From the NCBI GenBank assembly GCA_947683425.1, contig CANTUQ010000073.1:12421501-12485500 (forward strand): 64,000 nucleotides of DNA, read 5' to 3'. Source of the stretch: Excoecaria cochinchinensis. Lineage: Eukaryota > Streptophyta > Magnoliopsida > Malpighiales > Euphorbiaceae. The notes under the pieces are model-generated. The model saw nothing but the letters and a program-made list of their open reading frames with translations, made no database searches and was not told the origin of the DNA. Of the stretch, positions 44,710 through 56,074 are shown one piece after another. Made by a program: the position numbers and the translations under genes. Numbering within the stretch: position 1 is the first letter of the stretch; every line of letters begins with the position of its first letter.

Positions 44710-45931
44710 TGTAGACACCGGGTTCTGAGTCAGTTTTTGACGGCAATTTTGGGTCCTTGATAAATTCCTCCAAACAAAAAAATATAATAATAAATACATA
44801 AAATGTGTAGGTAAAATTAAAAATGAAAAAATTAGAAAAAATAATAAAAAATATATAGGATTAGTTTAATTTAATTGGATAAATCAAAAATTAAGATTAG
44901 GTTAATTTAATTAGTTAATGTAAATTAATAATTAAGATAAGTTGATTAATTAGTTAATATTTTAGGATAATTAAAAATGAAAAAGGAAATAAATATAGGG
45001 TTTGATTAGATAAAATATATGTGAGATTAATTAAATTAAATAGGTATAAAAATATAGAGTATTTAATTAGTTAGTGTGTTAGTTTAAGTAAATTAATGAA
45101 ATTTAAAAAAATGGGAAAATCGAGGAAATTACCATGTGCACCTAATTAACCCTAATTTTAGGGTATAAAAAGAAAAGAATGAAGAATGAGAAAGGAGCTC
45201 TCTCGGTAGATGAAGGCAAAAAGACCAAGAAAAAGAAAAGGAAAAGAGAAAGAAGAGAGGGAGGTCGGCTAAGCAAGAAAAAGCCAAAGAAAAGAAAAAG
45301 AAAAAAAAAGAAAGGGAGAGCTGAGAGCAGTGGTGGCCAGCCATAGGAGAAGAAGAAAAGAAATAGAAAAGAGAGTAGAAAAGAGAGCAAAAGAGAAAGG
45401 GAGTATAAGACATAGCAAGAGAGAGCAAGGAAAAAGGGACCAAGATCAAAGGAAAATAAAAGGGAAATAGAAAGAATAGGAGAGAAGAGAGGAGCAGCCA
45501 CGGGAACCGAAGACGCGGAGGAGAAGAGAAAAAGAAGAAAAGAGAGAGGAAGGAGGCGAGGCCTCCACCGGCCAGCCACGACACCGGACCGCCGCACGCG
45601 TCCTGCCGGAGTGAAGAGGAGACCTGGACGAAGCCGATGGTGGTCGCTGATCAGCCGCAGTCGCCGGCGTGGAGGAGATCGGCGAGGAAGAAAGGACGTT
45701 GCCGACGCGACTTCCGGCGACCTTACGGCACGTGACCGGCGGCGATGGACTCCCGGCGTTCCGATCTACCTCACGGTGGTGGAGGTGTCGACCACCGATG
45801 GCCTCCGGCGGCTCGGCGAGGGAAATCCGGTGAGTCCTATTTATATTTATTTATTTTAAATATATTATTATTATTATTATTTTGGTTATTTATTATTATG
45901 TTTTATTATAATTATAATTATAATTATTATG

Positions 45932-45977
<46 letters not shown>

Positions 45978-46005
45978 TCATTTTATGTTTATTGATATTA
46001 TTATA

Positions 46006-46049
<44 letters not shown>

Positions 46050-46102
46050 GTTTTATTATAATTATTATTATCATTATTCTATATTCATTTTATGTTTATT
46101 GA

Positions 46103-46145
<43 letters not shown>

Positions 46146-46182
46146 TATAATTATTTAATATTCTGTATTATTATTATTTTTA

Positions 46183-46226
<44 letters not shown>

Positions 46227-47619
46227 TATCATTAATATTATTGTGTTATATGATTATTGTTATTGTTGATATTATTTATTTTATATTACGATTATTATTG
46301 CTGTTAGGAGGTTATTATAATTATTATTATTTTTATTATTATTCCGATTTATTATTTTTGTTATTATTATTATGATTAAGTTAATATTGTTATGATTATT
46401 ATTGTTAGTTATAATTGCCGTGTTACATTATTATGGTTATTTATGGTCATTAATGTTATTAATTTATGTTCATTTCATATTATAATTATTATTGATATTA
46501 TTATTGTTGTGTGATTATTTTTATTGTTGTTAGTATATTATCATCATTATTATCATTTGGTACATGTTATTATTATTTTGCATTACTATCATTGCTATTA
46601 TTATTATTATTATTAATATGATTTAATTTATATATCTTAGCATTATTATTTTATGATATTACCGCAAGCATTATTATTTTTATTTGATTATTATAATTGT
46701 CATCATATTTTGCATCCATTAATTCTTCTAATTTAATTCATTTAATCGTTCATTTAGAATTTATTTATTTATTCGAAAAAAATGTAATTACTATTTTATC
46801 TCGTTTTATGTATTTGTGGTCTGTAATAATAAAACGATTTTCAACCGCTCTTAAAAAGAATCACCACACAAATGTTTTCTACCAAATAAAATATTGGTTA
46901 ATAAAACTGGACCAATGTCCTCATTTTCATCTCGAGCCAAAAGGTTTAACTTGATTTGAGAATTCTATACTTTTTTGTAAAATGAGTATTTGGGAACCAA
47001 TGTTCCCGTCTAAATGAACATCCCGATTTATGCTTGTTTTGTACCTTATTTATAATGGGGGTTGTATTCCGCCCGTAATTTTATTGTAATTTACTTTTGA
47101 ATGCTTCATTTTAGTTTCGTTTTTATTTTCTGCTTTTACGTGAATGATTGCGCCTTTTAATTAATTGCATCATGTGGAAAGAGGGTGAAATAATAAATTC
47201 AAAACTTAATTGTATAATTAATCAAGATACGAATAAATGAGAAGTTCCGAACCTACCTCTGGTCTATGGGCTAAAAAAGGCTAGAGGTCTATCCGATCAT
47301 TCGTTGGAACTAAGACCTCCAAGACACCTCTTGTGTCATGAGACTTAGACGTTAATCCTAGGCTCCTTTGGGAGAGAGGTTTACCCTCCAAGGCCCCTTT
47401 GGTTGGCCCAAAATGGATAATAAGCGCAGTCTTAGGCTCTCCGAGGCGAGAGAAACTTTCCCAATATTTTATTGGGGTGGCGACTCCATGAAACCTCCTT
47501 GTTGCCCAAAATTGACGCACTTGCAATTCGTCGCAAGTTGTCAACGGACCAACAAATGCCCCGATCGCCTTCGAGCGGGCGGTCGTACGGGCGGCACGAG
47601 GGGCCCGGCGCGCGTCACA
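44710..47619 (+). repeat. 3' LTR of element B
   Basis: 2910 bp, closely similar to 35517-38591 except for ATT tract length and scattered substitutions. It is followed by CATAG and the resumed interior of element A. A PBS-like TGGCGACTCCA lies at 47478-47488. Confidence 0.9.
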
Positions 47620-47624
47620 CATAG

Positions 47625-50310
47625 TTTGCCCGGATAGGCTTGTTCTTTTGGTGTTTCACCTCTGTACATATTTACTTGATTTTAGGCCGGATACAGTGGC
47701 CGATCATGTCAAGCTGAATCTGTCCTTTGGATCATCCTTGCTCATGAGGTCTATTCGGACTATGCTTCTGAGTCATGTGCACAACAACATATACAAAAGA
47801 TTGTGTGTGCGTATGGAATCACGGGTATGAAATATACACATAAAGCTATATGCACAAGACATAAGCAAAGGATTAGTGTACAAGAATTGTGTGTGCATAT
47901 CTATACGTGTAATGGACTAAATGCACGTGATATGCAGGGCAATATGCAAAAGATTTCTGCATGTGAGATGCAAAAATTGGTAGGCCACATCCCAAGGTGG
48001 TTAAGGGATTCGTTGAGGGTACTGCTCGGCTACCCACATCTTCTGATGCTTCCAAGGATCTAGAAAAGCATTGTCTTGGCTTTACGGACTCTAACCCATA
48101 ATCTTTTCAAGGAGAACTGACCCATACGTATCTTTGCCCCCGAGTCAATGAGCATCTTGCCTCCGAGACTCTGAATTAAAATCTACATTATGCACTACCT
48201 GCCTAAAGGAAGTTATTCAGAGTAATGCTGCTTTATTGCTCCAGGCTTCAAAAGTCATTGTTTTAAAGGTAGTGTATCCCTTGTGGATTTTCACACTAGC
48301 TTTTCTTAGCGGGAAATGTATCCCTTTGGGGATTTTCACATAACCCTGTGCCTAATTTTTGCCTGGAATGGATCCAACCTACTCCAGCGGCTTTTTCTTC
48401 ATTTTTTTTTAAGGACAGACTGCCTGTTCCCAGGTTTTCACCCTGCCCTTTGGCCTAACTTTTGCTTAGAGAGCCAGTCACGGTTTTTATCTCTAACGGC
48501 CGCTTTTTTTTTGTCATTTAAGGGGTAGGAGGAGGATTTGTCACATGAAAAATCATTATTGTTGCTTTGATAATTGCTCCAGTGTATGTCCTTATGCCTG
48601 CAATAGGTTTCTTTTAACCGTCTAATTGCATGTTTATGACTAGCTTATGCATGCATTTCTATCTATAGGCACCATATAGCCATAAGAATGACCATGACTA
48701 GACATGTGATACAAAGCACTAGTTTTACTTAGTTTCAATGAGTAACAACTTAGGTGCACCCGATCTCCTGCTATCAATCAGCCCTCTCGGGTTTTCTTGA
48801 TTGAACATTTTCTCTCAAGCCTCTAATTTTTGCCCAGGATGCCTTTTTTCGGTTTTCAACCTGACGACGCACCTAATTTTAGCAAGGCCGCCTTTTTTCG
48901 ATTTTCGAACCGCTGGGCTTTTATTCTCTTCTTTTGATTTTTAGCCCTTAACCCTGGAACCTTTTGAGTCTGTCAACATTGATCGGTTCTGTCCGTTACT
49001 GCTCTCTTGGATAACAATCTCTGGAAGACAAAGGGACCTTCTCACACTGGCCCAAATTTACCTCGTATGTTTGGAACACCTGGTCTCATTTGCTTGACAA
49101 TTGAATCTCCCTCCTTCATCGGATGCTTTTTGGCCGTCTTTCCAAAATAATCAAGCAGAATGTTTTTTGTTGGATCTGACCATGGCAATAATCCCATGAC
49201 TTGTCCTTGTCTGACTTGTTCAATTGCTGCTGCCGCTGCTATGCCCTGTCGACTTCTAAAATTTAGCCATAACTGTCCTTAAAGATTTGAGATTTACATC
49301 TATCGGCCATACTGCTTCTACCCCCTGTGTCGAGGAATAATAGATGACTCTTGTAGAGGTTCCAATGGTGGGTCTCTAGCTTCGAAATGCAAAAGGGTCA
49401 TTTCTCTGCCCTATCCTTTTTCATGATCTTTTCTGCCAGCATTAAACCATTCATATAGGTCGTGCAAATTTTGGCTTGGATTTCTTCCTTCTTTTAGCTC
49501 CTTCCTCATTCATCAACTTGTTGGTTGTCTAGCATACCCTTCATTTAGATAAAACGGGTGGATGGTTTGCAGATCAGCATTTTGGTCCTTTTCCTTTTGG
49601 CAACCAAGAAGAATGGTAGGATACGGACATATAAAAATCAACAGGATTTGGGCAAAACTTGCCCCCAAGATGTTTTCCTTCTATCTTTTTTATTTCCCTC
49701 TTTTTTTTTTTTTTGTGCTTGCTTTTTGTTCTTTTCCTTTTTATCCTCTTTTTCCTTGTTCTTTTTCTGAGGATAAGCTTTGTCCTAATCCTGATAGTTT
49801 ACACATACACGTACCCCTTCTCTTCTTGACTTGGGATAGCATTGACCAACTAAGTCCGGTTTTGAACTCCGACCAAAAATTTTAGCTTCATCTCTGCTTG
49901 TGGATTCTTCCTTTTGACCTTTTCTGCCCCCTTCGACCTGGTCTTCTGAGCTTCTACTTGACTGGTCCATGATCGGGGTATGTTGGAATGGTGTGTTTGA
50001 CGACTTTACGATTATCTCCTGGTATGTCTTCATGGGTCCAGGCAAAGACTTTTTCAGACTTTTTTTTTTCATTCTCTTAAATTTTATCTCGCTTCAGGAG
50101 TCAAATTGGGTACAACCAAGATTACTATTTATTGAAACTAAATGAAATGGTGTTTTAAACCAATGCCTTAATCATGATTATTATTTATGCTTGATGCAAT
50201 AAAATATAAAAATGCATATATAAGCAAAGCCCATATTATTAAAGCAGAAAAGATAAACAAGTACATAGTTCAGGAATACACTTTAGAAAATGAAAAGCAT
50301 TATAACAACT
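47625..50310 (-). other. Element A interior downstream of gag
   Basis: About 2.7 kb where protease and pol would be expected, but I can recognise none. There are repeated CCTTTTTTCGATTTTC-like and TGTATCCCTT[TG]GGGATTTTCAC segments around 48260-48900. A 95-codon minus-strand frame (49785-50072) follows gag in a different frame, is Lys/Ser-rich and has no domain I know; it could be a scrap of the region between gag and protease, but this is a guess. Confidence 0.5.
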
Positions 50311-51583
50311 CTAATCCTTTCTTTCTTCATCTAGGCTAGGCACCAATTCTTGAATGTGATCTCTTAGAGGGCGACAATAGTCTGTCCGATGCCCTGTGTA
50401 CTGGTGATACGCACAATACCAATCTGTTCTGTGCCTCGGTTTTCCCAGACTTGGGGCAGGCCTAGCTGGCAAGGGTTGCAACTTCCCTTCCTTGATGAGA
50501 CGAGTGAAGTACCAAGATAGAGGCTTGCCCGAGATGGTGAGGGTTTTAGGAGTCATTCCGGTGGTTGAGACCTCTGCTGCCTTAGTATTTCCCCCATTGC
50601 CACTGCTGTTTCCTAAGGCCAGGTTTGCAGATTTAGCCATTTTATCCAGATGCTCAGCCTCAGCTTCAATGGCTATATCTTTTAAGGACTCCCAGTCCTT
50701 CAGCCCCTTCATCTTTAACCCATCTTTCAAGTATGGGCTGGCATTCCTAATAAACAGCTTGATCTGGTCTGGAGTGTCCGGCCTCTTCTTCATCTCCATT
50801 ACCCGGTTCCTCCATCGGGCCTAGTACTCATGGAATGACTTGTCCGGCTTTTGTTGTAGTAACTCTAGATCTTTTAGAGTGACCTCCATCCTTGTACTAT
50901 AGTCATATTGCTGGAGGAACTCCTCCGTTAGCAGATCCCAGTCTTCTTTTGTTCTCCGATCCAGTCCGTGATACCTGCCCACCGTAGGACCGGTCAAACT
51001 TAAACAGAAGTATTCTAGCTTCTGCCTCCTTGTTAGTGTGGTACCTTTCATTGTCAAAGAGTACTGCTTGATGTGTGCGGTGGGGTCCGATGTGCCATCA
51101 AATTTCGGGACATCAGGCATCTTAAAGTTCAAGGGGATTAGATCTTCTCCATCCAGCTCTTTGTCTTCGGGGTTCATTCCTCGACCCCTTGTCAACATCT
51201 TAGCCATTGCCTCAAACTTTTCTTCCATCTTTTTCCAGATGGTATCTTCTGTCTGGGGTGCAATCCTTCTAACTGACAGGGGTTCTCCATATTCATCCCC
51301 TTCTAGGTCCTCTTCCATTCTATGGGCTACTCCTCTCTTTTGCCCTCCTGACATGGCAGCCCCTAGGTCCACTGGTGGTGGACGTGCATCCTCCGGCTGA
51401 TCCTCTCTGGCCTCCTCCTGTTCATTTTATCTCGGGAGGAGGCGCCAGGTTTTGTGCTGCAGCTGGTTGAGCCATTGCGACCATCATGGCCATCATCCGG
51501 TTCTCAAATTCTTCTAACCTTTGACCCACTTCTTTAGCTATCAAGGCCCTGGTAGAATCTGCCTCCCTCGATGAATCGGCCAT
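50311..51583 (-). pseudogene. Tat/Ogre-type gag, broken
   Basis: The likely start MADSSREADSTR (51583) opens a frame that stops at about 51428. A one-base shift there is needed to reach the main gag frame, which runs through PKFDGTSDPTAHI, YFCLSLTGPTVGRYHGL, WDLLTEEFLQQYDYS and LLQQKPDKSFHEY. TAG at 50821-50823 interrupts it, and the same frame continues with ARWRNRVMEMKKRP to the C-terminal knuckle-like CAYHQYTGHRTDYC and a natural end at 50311. The retrotransposon gag domain and the modified zinc knuckle are typical of the Tat branch. It encoded the particle protein. Confidence 0.85.
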
Positions 51584-52641
51584 TTCTGGAGATTCTCTGA
51601 ATGCCTATTGATTGCACTTGACTTGATTGTGGTTGCTCAATCAAAACCCTCTGATGTTGCGACTGTAACCCCCTAACCAGCTAGGAAAGTGGTCTTTGAT
51701 GGCTGAAAAGTTAAAGAATTAGAATGATGCATGAATAATACGCAATGCATGGTCGTGATGTGCAACAAAAATGGTATACAATGGCTAAAACAGATTACAA
51801 TGATACATGTGAGACATGTGAAAAATTATACACAAGACAATATGTACATGTAATAATTTTATGCAAAGAAAAGGATGTATGCATGTAGAAGAAATACAGA
51901 AATTTATTTGTGCATAACTGACATGAATATGCAATGCATCATCCACAACCACATGCAAGCAGATAGATCCTTCCAACCTTATTGCCCCCACACATGAGGT
52001 CGTGCGGTCTCTGTCCTAGGTGGGCTTGATCCATGGGTTAATAGGGAACCCGATGGACGTGCATGGTGCACGGTGAAAAACCGGCAGCATAACCTCTCTT
52101 AGCTAATGTGCATACACATGGATTTTGACCATCATCTATTTAGGCAGCCCGAATAAGTTGACATGGGCCTATCAGGGCATGAAAGCCTTTGATTAGGTGA
52201 TGAAATAAATTATTTGGGTTTGTCCAATACAAAATGATCCATATAGCAAGTAAGATATTACGGTTCATACCACCTAGGGGAAGTATCTATTGCCATTACA
52301 TGAGCTTTAGTCAAAGGTGGTGTTGCTTTAGGGCTACCCAAGCATGGTCCCTGCCAACGGGTCTAGCTTATCACGAGCGTAACGACCGATTGGTTCACCA
52401 TTTAATATACCATGATGGTATAAGGCTTGGGCTGGTGATTATCCTTAACACTTTCCTACATTGAGTGAACGTAGGGTCGTGCTTCGGGAATGCACCGGGG
52501 CTAAAAAGAGGGACCAAACTAGCGTAGATCTAAGGCTTTAATGAGATGCAATGCAGCTTTGAAAAAAGGATGAAATTTTTTAAATTAAAACTCAATTGTA
52601 AATTTTAACCAAGGTACTTTCGAAGTGAAGTCTCGAATTTG
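51584..52641 (-). other. Conserved leader of element A
   Basis: From the PBS to gag, about 1 kb. The PBS-proximal part matches the leader of element B in the same orientation (blocks at 52500-52470, 52440-52410, 52360-52330, 52050-52010). No reading frame is shared between the two. Confidence 0.65.
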
Positions 52642-52659
52642 TCCCCAGTGGAGTCGCCA
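52642..52659 (-). promoter_or_regulatory. tRNA-Arg primer-binding site of element A
   Basis: The minus strand reads TGGCGACTCCACTGGGGA, one base after the LTR end at 52661. Confidence 0.8.
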
Positions 52660-52660
52660 C

Positions 52661-53535
52661 TGTGACGTGCGCCGAACCCCGTGGCCCCTTCGAAAGCCCG
52701 CTTTAGGGCTATCGGGATGGGATTCATTAAAACTTGTAAGGTATTTATAAGTGCGTCTATATTGGATAACAAGGAGGTTTCTTGGAGTCGCCACCCAATA
52801 GAACATTGGGAAGGGTCGTCTAGCCTCAGTGAGCCTAAGACGGCGCATACATATCCATCTTGGGCAAACCAGAGAGATCTTGGAGGTCTCAGCCTCTACC
52901 CCCTGGAGCCTAGGATTATGTAAATTAAGCCTTTTGTAGGGGAACAAGAGGTATTTTGGAGGTTCTAGACCTCTAACCTTATTGAGCCCAAGACAAGAGT
53001 AGGTTCGGGAGTTCCCATTTATTCATACCTTGGTTAAGTTTATAATCGAGTTTTGAATTTAGAGTTTCATCCCATTTCTCATTCATTTTAATGCAATTAA
53101 TTAAAGCGCATGTCAATCACATAGTGGAAGCGATAAATAAATGCGTAAATAAAATAAAGCATATGTAAAAATATTACAACAAAACTAGGGGTGGAATACA
53201 ACCCCCATTCTAAATAAAATACAAATATGCATAAAACGGGATATTTATTAATGATGAGGACATTGGTCCTCGCATGCATATTTATTATAAAATAATTTTG
53301 ATGTGATGGTTTTATTTTGGATGGAGAAAATTGAGACATTGGTCCCATTTTTATTTAGGAAAAATTTCAAATTAATTAATGAAAAAACATTTAGTGACTT
53401 TCTTTCTAGTAGGCCTAAATAAATAATTTTACAAGAAAATTACATGGCAAAAATAAATGAAAAGGCCAAAATAAATAAATATTACAAACGAAGAAGATAA
53501 ATATGTAACCCGAACGAGCCTCTTGGATCTCCCCA
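52661..53535 (-). repeat. 5' LTR of element A, 3' part
   Basis: Matches 30206-31079. It ends with CCCCA (53531-53535), the left TSD copy of the chromovirus. Confidence 0.9.
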
Positions 53536-54159
53536 TGTCACACCCCGTTTGCCCCCTAGTAGAATGAGCTTGTCTGTGTGAGCATGCATTTACATGTGTT
53601 CGGCATATCATAAGGGTATTTTGGTAAAAATGCATGTTTTTGGGGTTTATTAGCATATGGTTATATGTATGACATTAGTGCGTGAATTAATTGGGAAATG
53701 GTTGTGTGCACTTGAGCATATCATATTAAGGTGTTTTAAGATGGGAGTGCATTGTGTGTGTGTTCATACCATTGTAGGGTGTGCATTAGTTGGGAGTGCA
53801 TTATGTGTGAGTAGTGTTTACTTGTTGGGTGTGAGTGGTTAGTTTCACCAATAGGAAATTGACAAATGCTTAGAGCAAAGAAAAGAAAAAGAAAAAGAAA
53901 GAAAAAGGGGAAATACAGAATCTGCTCTTCTTCACGTTTTTCCCTTTTCGCATCTTCTTCTTCCTTTTCTTTTCTCCAAGAACCCTAGTGTGGATTCAAG
54001 TCTTGTTGGTAGAATTAATCATATCTTTGCATTTTTGGGGTAAGTTATTGCATTCCTCATCTTGTTTTCTATTTGTTTTCATCTTCTTCTTCTTCTTTGG
54101 GTTTAGATTTAACTTAGGGTTTGTATTTTTGGGTGTTCTTTGATTTGTTGTGTTTAGTT

Positions 54160-54216
54160 GAAGCTCCTCGCGATCCTAAGGGCAAGGATATTGCTGGGAC
54201 TAGTGGAGCTAAGTGA
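54160..54216 (+). other. KGKEK-type micro-exon in LTR leader (family 4, 5' LTR)
   Basis: Nineteen codons read EAPRDPKGKDIAGTSGAK and stop with TGA. They follow an acceptor-like TGTTTAG (AG at 54156-54157), 118 nt after the donor GGGGTAAGT (GT at 54040). Lys-Gly-Lys uses AAG GGC AAG. Confidence 0.4.
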
Positions 54217-54505
54217 TTGAAGTTTAGAATCTCAGGTTTGGGATTTTTGTTTGTGAACTGTGCTTGATTTGAACTTACTGTAATTTAGGGTTTATGTTCT
54301 TGAGAAGTTTGAACGCATTTATGCTTGATTTGGTTGTTTTAATTTCTGAATTAAGTTGCAATTATCTTATTTATGCTGTATGAGATGTCTTCTGGAAGGT
54401 AAGAACAGATTTGTGTGATTTTGATTCAAGTTTGGAATTGATTTTGAGTTCTGGGAATTCTGGAAATGGGAAATCGGGTTACTGTTAAAATTTCCATTTC
54501 CAGGT

Positions 54506-54800
54506 ATGTCTGTCGCGTGACTAGCCAAGAAGAGAAGCCAGTCACGAGGCGTGACTTCCAGTCACGACTCGTGACCGGCCTGAGAAGGCAGTCCCGGGTA
54601 GTGACTGCCAGTCACGGCCCGTGACCAGCCCAAAGAAAGAAGCCAGTCACGAGACGTGACTCCAAGTCACGACTCGTGACCAGCAAGAGGAAAGGGCAAG
54701 TCACGACATGACCGGAAGCCAGTCATGACTCGTGGCCAGCCAGAGGAAGAGGCCAGTCACGAGTTGTGATGCCAGTCACGACTCGTGACCAGCCCACCTT
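54506..54800 (+). repeat. CCAGTCACGACTCGTGACC palindrome array
   Basis: About ten near-palindromic words (GTCACGAGGCGTGAC, GTCACGACTCGTGAC and variants) at spacings of about 20-45 bp, separated by AGGAAGAGGCCA-like spacers. The 3' LTR array (61630-61890) has lost about one unit and holds several CG to TG/CA changes. Confidence 0.85.
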
Positions 54801-55512
54801 GTTGGTTACCCCCGTTTGGCCTAATTTCCGAAATTTCCCGGTTTTAACTCAAAAATGAATTTCGTATTTCTTCCGAATGGACTTATACTGCTGTATGATG
54901 CATATCATACTTTTATATGCTTTGATATGAGTGATATCATGATTCTTCAGATGAATTGTATGCAGTACTTTGTAATATGATGTGAATGACGCTTAACTTG
55001 CTAGAGTCAAGTAAGTGGATAGTTAGGCATGCCTAATAGAGTCTTTTAGCTGCAGCCCTCAGTTCAGTTTGGACCCCGATCAGGTCCCCCGTTAGGTTCC
55101 TCGCGAACCCCTCAGTACTAAGATCTTGTTTAAGATCCCCTCAGTAAAAATATTATGTTTTGATAAAAATGAAATAACTTTTGATTTGTACCCGTGAGGT
55201 ACCCTCAATATTCGATTCGTACCCGTAAGGTACCCTCAGTTCACTCGTTATCCACTACCTCGAGTCAGTAGGTGTTCGATTGGTTTGCTTTGCTCTGTTT
55301 TGGCAATATAAATGTAATATCCGAATGAGTATAATGATGAGATGCATGTTTGATTAATTTGGATATGAATCTGAGATGCAAAACGTTTGGCTTTTAAATT
55401 GTGAGCATGCTTATGTGGAATATGTTATAAACTATCGCAATTGCCTTTGTGTATGTGTTATGCCTTGACTACCATTGTGAATGGCCGTCCACATTTTTAT
55501 GTGTGTTTCCCC

Positions 55513-55531
55513 ACTAAGCGTTTATCGCTTA
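55513..55531 (+). other. CTAAGCG/CGCTTAG hairpin, family 4, 5' LTR
   Basis: CTAAGCGTTTATCGCTTAG forms a 7-bp stem. It is followed by GCACGG...CCCGTGC, a second stem, then AGGTG. The arrangement matches families 1 and 2. Confidence 0.55.
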
Positions 55532-55960
55532 GCACGGCGTTTTTACCCGTGCAGGTGCGGAAGGAGTTTTGCTTTGAGAGAGTCGCCGCCGTCAAGCCAA
55601 CACAGAAGGTTTTAGTGTAGGGCTCAGTTTTTGTAATCTTTGATGATTCTTTTTGTTTAGAACTCTCTTGTATCAGTTTTGTTTCAGCTTCCGCTTTTGT
55701 ACTTATATTTTGGTTATGTAATATCTTTTGTTTCAGCTAGTTGATCAGAACATTATTGTAATGGTGTTGTTATATTAATGCATGATCAGCTATTGCTTTC
55801 TTTTCCTTAAAAGTTTTTAATTATCCCGTATTTCTGTATGCATGTCATGTATGAATGTACGATTTGCTTTGTATCTGTTTGGTGGCACCTTTACTCATAC
55901 GGCATCTCACTCCTTATCGGATGGGATCGTCTATGTATGGGTAGGGGGTGTTACAGTTTT

Positions 55961-55973
55961 TGGTATCAGAGCC
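55961..55973 (+). promoter_or_regulatory. tRNA-iMet primer-binding site of the chromovirus
   Basis: TGGTATCAGAGCC, five bases after the LTR end, complementary to the 3' end of initiator tRNA-Met. Confidence 0.92.
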
Positions 55974-56074
55974 AGGTTTAGGCGTTTCTAGGTGTTGTTG
56001 TTGTGTTAAGTTGCTTAGATGTGTATGTCTCTAGATCTGTGTTGGCTGATGCGGTTGTTTCTTATTTGTTTTAG

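Larger units (their letters stand above)
35517..47619 (+). mobile_element. Tat/Ogre-like element B, coding-free, nested in A
   Basis: LTRs 35517-38591 and 44710-47619 (TGTAGACACCGGG...GCGTCACA), tRNA-Arg PBS, leader, tandem arrays and PPT. TSD CATGG/CATAG (35512-35516, 47620-47624) with one mismatch. The 6.1-kb interior has no gag or pol fragment that I can find. This fits a LARD, a large derivative kept mobile by cis signals alone. It is inserted antiparallel in element A, to which its leader, minisatellite, PBS and PPT are clearly related. Confidence 0.88.
53536..55955 (+). repeat. 5' LTR of the chromovirus
   Basis: 2420 bp. Modules: CACCAAT box (53846-53853), purine-rich leader (53875-53920), predicted intron 54040-54157, micro-exon 54160-54216, GGTTTGGGA block, palindromic array (54506-54800), double hairpin (55513-55560), end at TTACA. 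Confidence 0.92.

Noticed and set aside
49785..50072. 95-codon minus-strand frame after gag in element A
   Set aside because: It is in a different frame from gag, is Lys/Ser-rich and matches no protease or pol motif known to me; noted only as part of the interior.
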